Shown in pieces: positions 17,056 to 25,814 of a DNA stretch of 64,000 nt. Within the stretch, counting starts at the first letter, position 1; every line of letters begins with the position of its first letter. The position numbers were made by a program, and so were the translations under genes. Under the pieces are notes generated by a model. It had not been told where the DNA came from. It did no database searches and saw only the letters and a program-made list of their open reading frames with translations. This stretch comes from Cryomorpha ignava (GTDB lineage Bacteria > Bacteroidota > Bacteroidia > Flavobacteriales_D > Cryomorphaceae), in the NCBI RefSeq assembly GCF_010686655.1, contig NZ_JAAGVY010000003.1:62001-126000 (forward strand). Direction: 5' to 3'.

Positions 17056-17412
17056 ATGAAAAAGTCAATAATCGCACTATCTACAATGTTCCTACTTGCA
17101 ATTGGTGCAGCAAATGCTCAAACAGAAACAACGCAAGTTGCAAATGTTCAGGAAACTGAAGTTCAAGAATCTGTGGCAACAGATGTGCAAATTGAGCAAG
17201 TAGAACAAGATGAGAAATCGGAAATTAAATTTGATGCTCTTCCATCTAATGTTCAAGAAGTGCTTGAATCTGATAGATTTAATACTTGGGACGTTTCAAA
17301 AGTATATGAAATGACAGATGAGAAAGACAAAAAAGTTTATGAAGTTGTTTTGACGAATGGAGAGAAAAAAGCAACTTATAAATTTGATGCCGAAGGGAAA
17401 ACCATCGGATAA
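17056..17412 (+). CDS. Secreted PepSY-like domain protein
   Basis: A 118-residue protein with a signal peptide (MKKSIIALSTMFLLAIGAANAQ). A low-complexity Gln/Glu/Val stretch (TETTQVANVQETEVQESVATDVQIEQVEQ) follows, then a small domain: IKFDALPSNVQEVLESDRFNTWDVSKVYEMTDEKDKKVYEVVLTNGEKKATYKFDAEGKTIG. That domain matches the pattern of Bacteroidota PepSY-like periplasmic proteins, whose role is unknown. The linker may hold it away from a partner or the membrane. A terminator follows directly, so it is probably monocistronic. Confidence 0.75.
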   Translation: MKKSIIALSTMFLLAIGAANAQTETTQVANVQETEVQESVATDVQIEQVEQDEKSEIKFDALPSNVQEVLESDRFNTWDVSKVYEMTDEKDKKVYEVVLTNGEKKATYKFDAEGKTIG

Positions 17413-17440
17413 ATCGTTTAAGTTCCAATTTACCAAAAAG

Positions 17441-17470
17441 AGGTCGGACATTATGTTCGGCCTTTTTTTT
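17441..17470 (+). terminator. Rho-independent terminator after the PepSY-like gene
   Basis: A 9-bp stem AGGTCGGAC-attat-GTTCGGCCT (17441-17463, with two G-U pairs) is followed by eight Ts. Confidence 0.9.
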
Positions 17471-17531
17471 TATATCCTAGTCTGAGTCTCAAATTAATTC
17501 TTTGTAGTAACTTCGTTTTTTAGAAATATCT

Positions 17532-18908
17532 ATGAAAAAAATACTTGTTATTGAAGATGACCTTACGTTTGTGAAAACGCTGGAAGCGTATTTAGGTAAG
17601 CTTGGCTATGAGGTTTACGCCGCCTCTCGGGCAATAGAGGGAGTAGCAAAAGCGAAAGAAATTAAGCCCAGGCTTATTCTCTTAGATTATCGCCTTCCTG
17701 ATGCTACAGGACTGGAAGTGCTCGTTGACTTGAAACAAGTGGAATCGAACCCGCAGGTTATTTTAATGACCGGATTTTCTGATATACGCACTGCTGTAAA
17801 AGCGATGAAGCTAGGTGCGTTTGATTATATAACCAAGCCGGTAAACCCCGATGAGCTGAAACTTCTGGTAGAAAAGGCCATGAAAGCTACTTCGACAAAT
17901 GATGCGACCGCTAAGAGTTCTGATACCAAATCAGCTACAAAGAAAATTGCGAATTTAGACCGCGATTTCGTACGTGGAAAGAGTATCCAATCTGACACGC
18001 TTCACCAACATATAGATCTGGTGGCACCTACAGATATGTCGGTGCTAATACTTGGAGAGAGTGGTACCGGAAAGGAATATGTGGCAAGGCGCATTCATTC
18101 TCAAAGCAAGCGAAGTAAAGGCAGATTTGTGGCGGTAGATTGTGGTGCATTGTCTGAAGAATTGGCTATAAGCGAATTGTTTGGGCATGTGAAAGGAGCG
18201 TTTACAGGTGCTCATGCCAACAAGGAAGGTCAATTTGTGGCAGCCGAAGGAGGTACGCTTTTTCTGGACGAAGTGGGAAATCTAAGTTATGAGGTACAGG
18301 TAAAATTGCTCCGAGCCTTGCAAGAACGCATCATTCAACCATTGGGCTCAAATACGGATATTCCTGTAGATGTGCGGATTGTCACTGCTACTAACGAAAA
18401 CTTACTGAACCAGGTACGAGATGGAAATTTTAGAGAAGATCTATACCACCGTATCAATGAATTTAAAATTCAGGTGCCAGCACTTATTGAGCGAAAAGAT
18501 GATTTTTGGACGTTTACCGAATTTTTCAGGAAACATGCCAATGCCGATTTGAATCGCGAGGTAGAAGGTTTTGATGAAGATGTGACCGCAATTTTTAATT
18601 CCTATACTTGGCCAGGAAATTTGCGTGAATTGCGCAACGTGATACGCAGAGCTATTCTTCTCACGCACGATTCCACGATCGTATCATCGAACAGTCTTCC
18701 GCCTGAAATGAAAGAAACTGCTGGATCATATACTGTTCATGGATCGAGTCCATATGACCTGAAAGCTCAAAAGCAAAACTCTGAGCGCGAAATGATTATT
18801 AAAACACTCGAAGAGGCGAGATATAATAAGTCAAAGGCTGCTAGATTGCTCAATATTGATCGAAAAACTCTTTACCTAAAAATAAGTAAATACGATATTG
18901 ACGCGTAA
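17532..18908 (+). CDS. NtrC-family sigma-54-dependent response regulator
   Basis: A 458-residue protein with three domains. A receiver (1-120) has phospho-acceptor Asp52 in LILLDYRLPD and a phosphate-binding Lys in YITKPVNPDEL. An AAA+ sigma-54-activation domain has Walker A GESGTGKE at about 175-182, the sigma-54 contact loop GAFTGA near 222, and Walker B GGTLFLDEVG. A Fis-type HTH ends the protein (EMIIKTLEEARYNKSKAARLLNIDRKTLYLKISKYDI). It should activate RpoN promoters when phosphorylated. Its stop is separated by one base from the stop of the convergent hybrid kinase gene, a strong hint that the two form one pathway. Confidence 0.95.
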   Translation: MKKILVIEDDLTFVKTLEAYLGKLGYEVYAASRAIEGVAKAKEIKPRLILLDYRLPDATGLEVLVDLKQVESNPQVILMTGFSDIRTAVKAMKLGAFDYITKPVNPDELKLLVEKAMKATSTNDATAKSSDTKSATKKIANLDRDFVRGKSIQSDTLHQHIDLVAPTDMSVLILGESGTGKEYVARRIHSQSKRSKGRFVAVDCGALSEELAISELFGHVKGAFTGAHANKEGQFVAAEGGTLFLDEVGNLSYEVQVKLLRALQERIIQPLGSNTDIPVDVRIVTATNENLLNQVRDGNFREDLYHRINEFKIQVPALIERKDDFWTFTEFFRKHANADLNREVEGFDEDVTAIFNSYTWPGNLRELRNVIRRAILLTHDSTIVSSNSLPPEMKETAGSYTVHGSSPYDLKAQKQNSEREMIIKTLEEARYNKSKAARLLNIDRKTLYLKISKYDIDA

Positions 18909-18909
18909 T

Positions 18910-21375
18910 TTAGATAAGCGTTAGCTCATGATAGAGATTTTGATTTAATGAAGAAATATTTTGGGCAATTGATTCTGAATAGCCTTTGTCCATCAATTCA
19001 ATCTCAATCATTTTATATTTTCCTGCCAGGGTGGCAAACTCAAAAAGACCAAGGCGTCCGCCCAGCTTATGCACAGTTTCGTGCAAGAGGTCACCATCTT
19101 TATTTTCGATTCCGCTTTTTAGATCGCTTAAATCAATTGCACAGTCTTTTTTAAATTGTTCAATTAATTCAGCTTCAAGACGAGCATCGCCAAAAGTTAA
19201 TTTAGCAAGTTTTTCTTTCATTCCATTCGAGCCGTATTCCACCATTATTTCATTGCTCTCAAACCCAACGAGTTCTAAAAGTTGTTTGGTTTTAAACGGT
19301 TTCGGGAGATAAAAATCAAATCCATTGACTGATTCTTCAGACTTGTTCTTCTCAAAAACATTGGCGGTTACAGCCACTACGGGTAGTGCGGGTTGAAGTT
19401 TTCTCAGAGCATCTCTGAGTTCGGCTCCGGTCATTTCGGGCATTCGAAAATCTACGAGAGCCATGTCAAATTTTTGTTTTTTGGCAATTTCTATTGCATT
19501 AAGCGGCGATGATTCGGCAACCACATCAAATCCATTTCCGGTCAAAATCTGTCTGGTCAAGTTTAGAATCGTTTCATCATCATCAACCACCAAAATTCTG
19601 TGCATTTTTGCCCGCTTCGTAGTTTTTTTGTCTGCCTCCGTATCTTTCTGTTTTGGCGCAAGATCTATACTAACTGTGAAAGTCGTACCTTCATTTTTTT
19701 CGCTCTTCACATCAATCGTTCCATGATAGGCATCTACCAAGGCCTTGGTGATGCTGAGACCCAAGCCGGTACCATTCGATGCGTGCATGGGAGTGCCCAC
19801 TTGCTCAAACTCTTGAAATACACATTCCAGATCGCTTTTTGTCATGCCGATTCCCGAATCTTCAATACTAAAAAGGAGGTGAATTTTTCCGTCTTTTTCA
19901 GCCGTTTTGGCAAATAGTTTGATAAATCCTGCTTCGGTAAATTTTACAGCATTACCCAATAAATTGTAAAGAATCTGGCGTAGCCTGAACGGATCAATGT
20001 AAATGTTTGGAACATCTATTTCTGATTCAAAGAATATCCGGATGTCCTTATTCGCTGCCTGAATGCTCATGCTATTTACCACCTCGAGAAGTAGTGCTTT
20101 CACATCAATGACTTCTGGATTTAGTACGAGCTTGCCGGTAGATATTCTGCTAAAATCTAATACCTGATTTACAATTTGCAACAAATGTTCTGATGACTGA
20201 TTGATAATTTCGGCATCGCGGTTTTTATCTTTGGAAAATAGCTTTTCAGAATACCCCAATATGTTTTGCAGAGGGGTGCGTATTTCGTGGCTCATATTCG
20301 CGAGAAATCGCTCCTTTACCTTACTTAAGTTTTCGGCACGTTCTTTTTCTTCAACAAGCTGTATGCGATAGTATTTTGCATTTGCAAGATCGGTTAGGAT
20401 GCGATATACAAGAACAGTGGCGAGGAGAGCAAAAACGAGCAATACAAGATACATCTGTGTAAGCGCATTTTGCATCATACCACTCGCATCTGCACTTTCA
20501 TTTCTAATCCGAGTGAGTTCCACCTCTTCAGCGTGACGAATGGTTGTGAGTAAAAAATTTTGGATACGTGCGCTGTTTTGTACAATTTCCATTTCTATAT
20601 CGCGAACACGACGCTGCTGGTACGCCTGGTCACGACGAATACCTTTAATAATATTTCCAGCTTTGGCACTACTGGTATCTGACTTTGCCAGAGGAATTGT
20701 GTCTACTCTAATGTAAGTCTCCTCTATAATTTCGGGAACTACTTCCGGTTTTACTTCTTTTTCGGAATTACTCCCAAATATTCGTCCAAACCAACTCTTT
20801 TTTTCTTCCTGATTATTTTCAGATGGTGTTTCTACCGGTTCTGCCGGAATACGCCTTGTAGATTTAGTTGTAGTTATTATGTCAGATTCTTTCAAAATCT
20901 CTTCTGCCGAAATTAGATTTATAAGTGAGTCTAAGTTCTGGCGTAGTAAAGGTTGTTCGCTTCGTTTTAATGCGCGGTAAGCCATCAGATGTTTATCCTG
21001 ACGTAAGATCATTACCGCAACGCTATCTAAAATAGTCTGTTCATTCATCTGAAAATTGACGCTCTTCGTCGTGCTGTCTATTAGTTGATTGAGGGAATCA
21101 AGCTTTGCGTAGTAATCGTCCGTATTTGCAAATGGATTTGCTATTAATGGTGCTTGGTAGCTTCTTTCAAACTCACCAAACGTATTGTAGATTTTATTGA
21201 GAACCTTGTTTTGCTCATTGGTAATAGATAGCCGGGAGATGCTGTTGTTTACTTCTTGAAATGTGAGTTTGGTAATGTAAACCGCGGCAACCAAAAAAAG
21301 TATTGACAGGATTACTGCCACCAGTACTTTTTGGCCTATCGTTTTTGACGCGTATTTTAATGCCGTCTTTTTCAT
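18910..21375 (-). CDS. Membrane-bound hybrid sensor histidine kinase with receiver and HPt domain
   Basis: An 821-residue kinase. TM1 is at about 15-40. A large extracytoplasmic helical sensor (40-305) contains an unusual Pro/Glu-rich insert that includes EEKKSWFGRIFGSNSEKE. TM2 (LYLVLLVFALLATVLVYRIL) is near 310-330. HisKA has its His in NMSHEIRTPLQNILGY near residue 362, and HATPase_c carries the N box NLLGNAVKFTEAG and the G boxes EDSGIGM and GTGLGLSI. A receiver starts near 591 (RILVVDDDE), with Asp near 640 in ALVDFRMPEMTG. The C-terminal HPt domain has HKLGG near 769. This is a complete internal phosphorelay whose HPt can pass phosphate to a separate regulator, and the convergent NtrC-type protein is the obvious candidate. 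Confidence 0.94.
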   Translation of the reverse strand: MKKTALKYASKTIGQKVLVAVILSILFLVAAVYITKLTFQEVNNSISRLSITNEQNKVLNKIYNTFGEFERSYQAPLIANPFANTDDYYAKLDSLNQLIDSTTKSVNFQMNEQTILDSVAVMILRQDKHLMAYRALKRSEQPLLRQNLDSLINLISAEEILKESDIITTTKSTRRIPAEPVETPSENNQEEKKSWFGRIFGSNSEKEVKPEVVPEIIEETYIRVDTIPLAKSDTSSAKAGNIIKGIRRDQAYQQRRVRDIEMEIVQNSARIQNFLLTTIRHAEEVELTRIRNESADASGMMQNALTQMYLVLLVFALLATVLVYRILTDLANAKYYRIQLVEEKERAENLSKVKERFLANMSHEIRTPLQNILGYSEKLFSKDKNRDAEIINQSSEHLLQIVNQVLDFSRISTGKLVLNPEVIDVKALLLEVVNSMSIQAANKDIRIFFESEIDVPNIYIDPFRLRQILYNLLGNAVKFTEAGFIKLFAKTAEKDGKIHLLFSIEDSGIGMTKSDLECVFQEFEQVGTPMHASNGTGLGLSITKALVDAYHGTIDVKSEKNEGTTFTVSIDLAPKQKDTEADKKTTKRAKMHRILVVDDDETILNLTRQILTGNGFDVVAESSPLNAIEIAKKQKFDMALVDFRMPEMTGAELRDALRKLQPALPVVAVTANVFEKNKSEESVNGFDFYLPKPFKTKQLLELVGFESNEIMVEYGSNGMKEKLAKLTFGDARLEAELIEQFKKDCAIDLSDLKSGIENKDGDLLHETVHKLGGRLGLFEFATLAGKYKMIEIELMDKGYSESIAQNISSLNQNLYHELTLI

Positions 21376-21433
21376 ATGAATTATAAACGCTTAAAGATAG
21401 TAAACAGATATTCTCTTTTTACGCGGAAATCAT

Positions 21434-22225
21434 TTAGAACGTTAATGTTAAACCATTTTCAACACCATAAATAAATTTGGTGATGGGAATGATGGGTTTG
21501 TCTTCATATGCCATTGCAATGCTCGTAGTGAAAGATAAGAATTTTGATAATTTGAAGTTGAAATTTGTGTTGGAACTCAGTCTATTCCGTGCCGCATCAA
21601 TTGAATCATCATATCCCACTTGATGGTAGAAGGTAGTGTTGAAATACACATTATCAGATATATCCCAACGCACAATCAAGTAGGTACTCAATTTTATGAA
21701 ACTTACATCTTCAACCCCTTCTTCGTTTGGTCGGCGCCAAATTTCATTTTCATACATTGGCCCCGAACCGATTGCCAGTGTGAGTTTATTCGATTGGTAG
21801 GCTCTCCATCTTATAGCCACGCCCAAAATATAGCGATCTGATAAACCCCTGAAATTATCGTATTGCATTTGGCCGTAAGCTTCCTGACTCCAGCGCTTCT
21901 TATAATTAAAGTTCGTGCGCAAGTGAAAGTATCCGTTGTTGAGTATTGTTTCACTATTATTTTCGGTATAGGCGAGATTTCCCAATGCGATATACGCATG
22001 TTTATTAGGCGCGAATACAGCGTTTAACTCATTCGTTAAGGTTGTAAAACGAGCTTGTTCTTCTGAGCTCGCACTACGATTGTAAAAGTTAAATTTGGTT
22101 TCAAAATTAATGCGATAGGCACGACCCTTTTCTAAACTGTCAAGCCTTGCTTTTTCAATATTAAGAATCTGACTAAAAGCCGAAAATGAAAAAGACAGAA
22201 AAATAAGTGCAAAAATATATTTCAT
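21434..22225 (-). CDS. Outer-membrane beta-barrel protein, DUF481-like
   Basis: A 263-residue protein with a signal peptide (MKYIFALIFLSFSFSAFSQ). The mature part consists of alternating amphipathic strands rich in aromatic residues, from YRINFETKFNFYNRSASSEEQARFTTLTNELNAVF to the terminal strand FIYGVENGLTLTF. The pattern resembles DUF481, a salt-induced outer membrane protein family. ATG 22225 begins a normal signal peptide, whereas the in-frame TTG at 22234 would add three residues. It lies upstream of neither kinase nor regulator in an operon, so no functional link is shown. Confidence 0.72.
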   Translation of the reverse strand: MKYIFALIFLSFSFSAFSQILNIEKARLDSLEKGRAYRINFETKFNFYNRSASSEEQARFTTLTNELNAVFAPNKHAYIALGNLAYTENNSETILNNGYFHLRTNFNYKKRWSQEAYGQMQYDNFRGLSDRYILGVAIRWRAYQSNKLTLAIGSGPMYENEIWRRPNEEGVEDVSFIKLSTYLIVRWDISDNVYFNTTFYHQVGYDDSIDAARNRLSSNTNFNFKLSKFLSFTTSIAMAYEDKPIIPITKFIYGVENGLTLTF

Positions 22226-22296
22226 ACCAATCAAAAAATAAGGATTTTCTCTAGTGGCCTAAGCCATTAAATTATTAAAAATATGATTCATAATAA

Positions 22297-22334
22297 ATTC
22301 AAAACCCGCACGAGAATACCTGCGGGTTTTGAAA
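22297..22334. terminator. Bidirectional-type terminator between two minus-strand genes
   Basis: A perfect 10-bp inverted repeat AAAACCCGCA / TGCGGGTTTT with a 10-nt loop spans 22301-22330. It is downstream of the DUF6263 gene and provides T-rich tails on both strands. Confidence 0.88.
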
Positions 22335-22371
22335 GTAAAAGAATGAGGGAATTCAGATGAAAACCTAAAAT

Positions 22372-23292
22372 TTAATTTGAACTCACAGAGGTATTCGAAT
22401 TCATTTCAATTGGAATAGTCATTCCATCAGGCATTTGAGGATTGCTTTCAATACTAATGCTGCCAATAATCTCATCATTAATATCTGCAGAACTTACAAA
22501 CCCAGAGCTCACTTCCATTTCGAGGGTACCACTTCGGCTTCCTTCCATAAAATAAGTTGCTTTCATGCCTTGCAATTCAGTAGAGCTTTGATTGGGATCT
22601 ACGGTTATATTTGCTTTAACATCTATTACGGCTTTTCCGTCTGCAACACTTTTTAAGGTAAAAGTATTGTTTAAAACCAATGGAAGTCCTGATGATGTAA
22701 ACTGCTTATTCGTCCAAGTGCTGCCCACTTTAACGGGTGTTGCAGGCATAATAGCCGTAAGCATTTCCATATTTTTAGCTAAACCGGAATCTCCAAATCC
22801 GGCAGATATTTGCTCTCCAATCATTCCAGCCTGTTCTCCCATAGATGCAGTAGCACCAGAAATTATTTCCTCAAGGCCATTAACCTCTACTATTTTTCCA
22901 GAAAAGTCGATATCGGCTTCAAATTTCCTTCCTGTTAACATTGAAAAGAGTTCAGACATTGGGTCAACCGCTTCAAGCTTAGTAGTATCAGAATTGAAAT
23001 TCTGAGTCATTCCACCTCCCTGATTTATTCCCATAGATATGTTCTCATACCACATCGTGTAGGTGTTGGCATCTTTACCACTTTCTTTTAATTCCATCTT
23101 GGTAATTGTACCGGCATTTTGATTGATAACCTGCTCATTTCCTGCAATAGTTTGCTTTGTTACAGTGGTCATTACCGTGTTTTGAGTGTAGGTTTTGCCA
23201 TTTTCTAAGTTAAATTTCAAATCCACTTTTTTTGCCATTGGTGCAAATGCCAATGCCAAAATGGATAGACCTAATACTAATTTGATTTTCAT
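22372..23292 (-). CDS. DUF6263 family exported protein
   Basis: A 306-residue protein with a signal-like N-terminus (MKIKLVLGLSILALAFAPMAKK). The mature region (VDLKFNLENGKTYTQNTVMTTVTKQTIAG..., MWYENISMGINQGGGM..., LTAIMPATPVKVGSTWTNKQFTSSGLPLVLNNTFTLKSVADGKAVIDVKANI..., FMEGSRSGTLEMEVSSGFV) follows the DUF6263 layout seen in many Bacteroidota. These are predicted periplasmic or lipid-associated beta proteins without known function. It is monocistronic, with a strong terminator downstream. Confidence 0.8.
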   Translation of the reverse strand: MKIKLVLGLSILALAFAPMAKKVDLKFNLENGKTYTQNTVMTTVTKQTIAGNEQVINQNAGTITKMELKESGKDANTYTMWYENISMGINQGGGMTQNFNSDTTKLEAVDPMSELFSMLTGRKFEADIDFSGKIVEVNGLEEIISGATASMGEQAGMIGEQISAGFGDSGLAKNMEMLTAIMPATPVKVGSTWTNKQFTSSGLPLVLNNTFTLKSVADGKAVIDVKANITVDPNQSSTELQGMKATYFMEGSRSGTLEMEVSSGFVSSADINDEIIGSISIESNPQMPDGMTIPIEMNSNTSVSSN

Positions 23293-23474
23293 AAGCTTTT
23301 AATTTTTTCGATGCAAAGAACATAATTTTTTTTTCGATAAGAAAGATTATTGTTCTTCATTCGTTGCACTTTGTTGTTTTGAAAGTAGCATTTGATTTAT
23401 TAATCAAGTGCTACTTTTAGAAATATTCAATGAGCTAATATCATTTCAAAAGTTCAATTTGTTTAGATCACTAA

Positions 23475-23783
23475 TCAAAGTCGGACTCCTGCGTTGATAT
23501 AAAATGTATTGTTTTTAACGTCTCTAAAAGCACTGCCGTGTTTTCCGTCAACACTAGACTCGCTGGAACGTGAGAAGTATGCTATTTGCGGATTAAAGTA
23601 AAACCAGTTTTAAACATTAAACCTACTCCTATGTGACCACCAAGTTTGGCATTCGTGGTTAAACCATATTATGCCTTACCAACAATTGCTGAAATTGGTA
23701 CCAAGATAAGGGCGCACTTCTACCCGAGAATAGGCCTCAACTGTAAAACTGATAACGCCAAAACTTAATAGTGATTTTTTCAT
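23475..23783 (-). pseudogene. Decayed outer-membrane beta-barrel (PorT/porin-like) gene
   Basis: Reading left from ATG 23783 gives MKKSLLSFGVISFTVEAYSRVEVRPYLGTNFSNCW and then a stop. The middle continues in a second frame (YGLTTNAKLGGHIGVGLMFKTGF). The end returns to the first frame as FYFNPQIAYFSRSSESSVDGKHGSAFRDVKNNTFYINAGVRL plus a stop at 23475-23477. Joined, the pieces read like a small porin-family beta-barrel with a truncated signal peptide, so at least two frameshifts and a deletion have inactivated it. About 60 bp of non-coding DNA lies on one side and 180 bp on the other. A sequencing error is possible but less likely, given several lesions. Confidence 0.7.
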
Positions 23784-23840
23784 GAATTCGTTGTTTAAAA
23801 GGGTGGGCAACATATTATATGCTTGTTTGTTATTCTGGTA

Positions 23841-24113
23841 TTAATAGCTAAATGTGGCTTGCTCTGCATAATCTCTTGATTGTGGTTTTCCAAGTTTTGG
23901 TCTGTCTAAATAGCCAAATTCCTGTCCTTTATCCAGTTCATCACCTTTAAATTCACCGTGTTTTAGTACGCTATAAACCATAAAGATGATAAGCACAGGA
24001 GAAACTATGAAAATCATTAGCGCAATACTGGTATAGATATCGAATGATATAAACGAGATATATACTAAAAATAATGCAGATACAATCGAAACTGCGATTT
24101 CATCTTTTTTCAT
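23841..24113 (-). CDS. Small two-TM membrane protein of unknown function
   Basis: A 90-residue protein with two membrane helices (SIVSALFLVYISFISF and ALMIFIVSPVLIIFMVYSVL), followed by a short polar tail with KHGEFKGDELDKGQEFGYLD. I recognise the TM pair plus VLKHGxxxGxEL tail as a recurrent Bacteroidota small membrane protein, but it has no named function. It is divergent from the DUF1853 gene, with 97 bp between the starts. Confidence 0.68.
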   Translation of the reverse strand: MKKDEIAVSIVSALFLVYISFISFDIYTSIALMIFIVSPVLIIFMVYSVLKHGEFKGDELDKGQEFGYLDRPKLGKPQSRDYAEQATFSY

Positions 24114-24198
24114 GTAATTTAAACAGCTGACTTATATAAATGTTTGATGAATTTTTTCATTCTTAGTAGAACATCAAGACATCCATTTCTGGGATCGT

Positions 24199-24206
24199 TA
24201 CATTTG
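24199..24206 (+). promoter_or_regulatory. Bacteroidota -7 box directly before the DUF1853 start
   Basis: TACATTTG matches TAnnTTTG exactly and ends only 4 nt before the GTG start codon at 24211, so the transcript would be leaderless or nearly so. Confidence 0.5.
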
Positions 24207-24210
24207 CGTT

Positions 24211-25044
24211 GTGAAATACAAATACACCCTTTCTGCGTCCGTAAGATTGGTCGATCAGTATACCGGTTTTGTAAAAACTAAGTCTCCGCAGTTTTGGAGC
24301 GATACGCATATTGAACTTTTTCCTTTTCCCGCATCTACTACAACAATTACAGATCTTTCAGTGCCTAATAATACAGTATTGGGAAAGAGGGCTGAAGTTT
24401 TCTTTGCAGCAATGATTTTAAATTCAACGTCTTATCGCTTAGTAGCATCTCAAATCCAGCTTATTACAGACGGGATAACCTTAGGTGAGATGGATTTTGT
24501 AGTGGAGGATATTGTTTCAAATAAATTGATTCATGTAGAGCTGGCGTATAAATTTTATCTTTTGGATACGCGTATTTCAAACAGTCTGGCAAAATGGGTA
24601 GGGCCAAACCTACGAGATTCGCTGGAGCGCAAGTGGCTAAAACTACAGGAAGTTCAGTTTCCTAAACTTTATAGCCCTTCAGCAATAAATATCTTGAGAA
24701 AACTTGGCTGTGAAAACCAACCAAGTCATCAGTCACTTTGTATGCCTATGCAATTATTCCTCCCTTTCGGGGAATCTAAAAGTGGCATGGAAGCACTCCC
24801 GGTGGGCTATGCAGGACGGTGGATTTCCTTTAATGATTTCACCAATGAGAAATGGAATGATTATACTTTTTTCATTCCCGAAAAGGAAGATTGGTTTGTG
24901 GATCCTGAAAAATGTGAAATTTGGCTTTCTCAAGCTGAAGTGATGCCGGTACTCATCGAAAAAAATGAGAGTTCGAAATCGCCGATGGTCTGGATTAAGT
25001 TAAAGGCTGATATTCCGACCAGGTTATTTGTTACTTTTTGGTAA
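24211..25044 (+). CDS. DUF1853 family protein (PD-(D/E)xK-like fold suspected)
   Basis: A 277-residue cytoplasmic protein. The core block LGKRAEVFFAAMILNSTSYRLVASQIQL..., TLGEMDFVVEDIVSNKLIHVELAYKFYL..., WVGPNLRDSLERKWLKLQEVQF is the DUF1853 signature. The Glu of KRAE, Asp of GEMDF and Glu/Lys of VELAYKF are placed like a PD-(D/E)xK nuclease core. I believe the family has been assigned to that superfamily, but its activity is not known. The start is GTG 24211, because there is no in-frame ATG before residue 66 and the promoter box ends just upstream. There are no restriction or methylase neighbours. Confidence 0.75.
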   Translation: MKYKYTLSASVRLVDQYTGFVKTKSPQFWSDTHIELFPFPASTTTITDLSVPNNTVLGKRAEVFFAAMILNSTSYRLVASQIQLITDGITLGEMDFVVEDIVSNKLIHVELAYKFYLLDTRISNSLAKWVGPNLRDSLERKWLKLQEVQFPKLYSPSAINILRKLGCENQPSHQSLCMPMQLFLPFGESKSGMEALPVGYAGRWISFNDFTNEKWNDYTFFIPEKEDWFVDPEKCEIWLSQAEVMPVLIEKNESSKSPMVWIKLKADIPTRLFVTFW

Positions 25045-25476
25045 AATGTAGATCCAAAAAAAAGTCAGGCATCCAGAATACACCAAATAACTCCTAAACG
25101 AATTCCAAGACTAAAAGTCAATCCTTATATTAGAATGTCAACCTTTAAGGGTAAACCAGAGTGGAGAGCATAAAAGCTTAAAAAGTATCGTGAATATTAT
25201 CATGTATTTTAAGTTTAAACGCTTCTAAGGTATACGGCATGTCTTTTAAAATGATGTATTTGAACTTTATAAATAATTGATAAATAGATACATAAATTGT
25301 TTTACCTACGCTATTTGACGTATATTGAAACCTTATTTAGGTGATTAAAGATACCCGTTTTTATCACCCGATTGGAGGGGGGTGTTTTAACGGTATTTGC
25401 ATAAATCATTTTTTTGAGGCTGTCAGATTGTATAATTTGGTGGTGAAATCAAGTTATACAACCAATAAAAACAGAA
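25045..25476. other. AT-rich intergenic region with an inverted repeat
   Basis: These 432 bp have no convincing gene. An inverted repeat GGTGATTAAA / TTTATCACC lies at 25340-25368, followed by a G-rich stretch (ggaggggggtg). A TATAATTTG box close to the -7 consensus lies near 25430, shortly before the orphan gene at 25477. The rest looks featureless. Confidence 0.55.
25340..25368. promoter_or_regulatory. Inverted repeat upstream of the orphan gene
   Basis: GGTGATTAAA (25340-25349) and TTTATCACC (25360-25368) are complementary over nine positions, allowing one bulge, with a 10-nt loop. There is no T tract, so an operator or RNA hairpin is more likely than a terminator. It lies about 110 bp before the ATG at 25477. 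Confidence 0.35.
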
Positions 25477-25779
25477 ATGAATATTGAAGCAGTTTCAAAA
25501 ACCCGAAAAGTTATGACCCGTGATAAACTCATAACCTCTCTTTCAGAGCACACAGCAAAGCTTGATAATAAATCCATGACTTTTAGAGAGGTTAAGGCGC
25601 TTTACTTCAGCTTAAATCTTGAATATATAAGATTTTGTGAAGTGATGAGAAGTGCCAGTTATTTTCCGTCCAAATCTTGTGATGCACGAATGAAAAATTG
25701 TACAGATGATTCTGATTTTGAAAAAGCCCTCGCCATTGTACGGTCAAGGATTAATGAAATTACAAGTAGCGTAAACTAA
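25477..25779 (+). CDS. Orphan small protein, not recognised
   Basis: A 100-residue, basic, helix-rich protein without signal peptide or membrane segment. It contains three Cys (FCEVMR, KSCDARMKNC). The N-terminus (KTRKVMTRDKLITSLSEHTAKL) and the C-terminal helix (FEKALAIVRSRINEI) suggest a soluble helical protein. I do not recognise a family. The gene has an A-rich leader (aataaaaacagaaATG) typical of this genome, a long AT-rich upstream region and a convergent neighbour, so expression is plausible. Confidence 0.6.
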   Translation: MNIEAVSKTRKVMTRDKLITSLSEHTAKLDNKSMTFREVKALYFSLNLEYIRFCEVMRSASYFPSKSCDARMKNCTDDSDFEKALAIVRSRINEITSSVN

Positions 25780-25814
25780 CAGGAAGAGAAAAATTTTTGA
25801 CTGTGTTTTGAACT

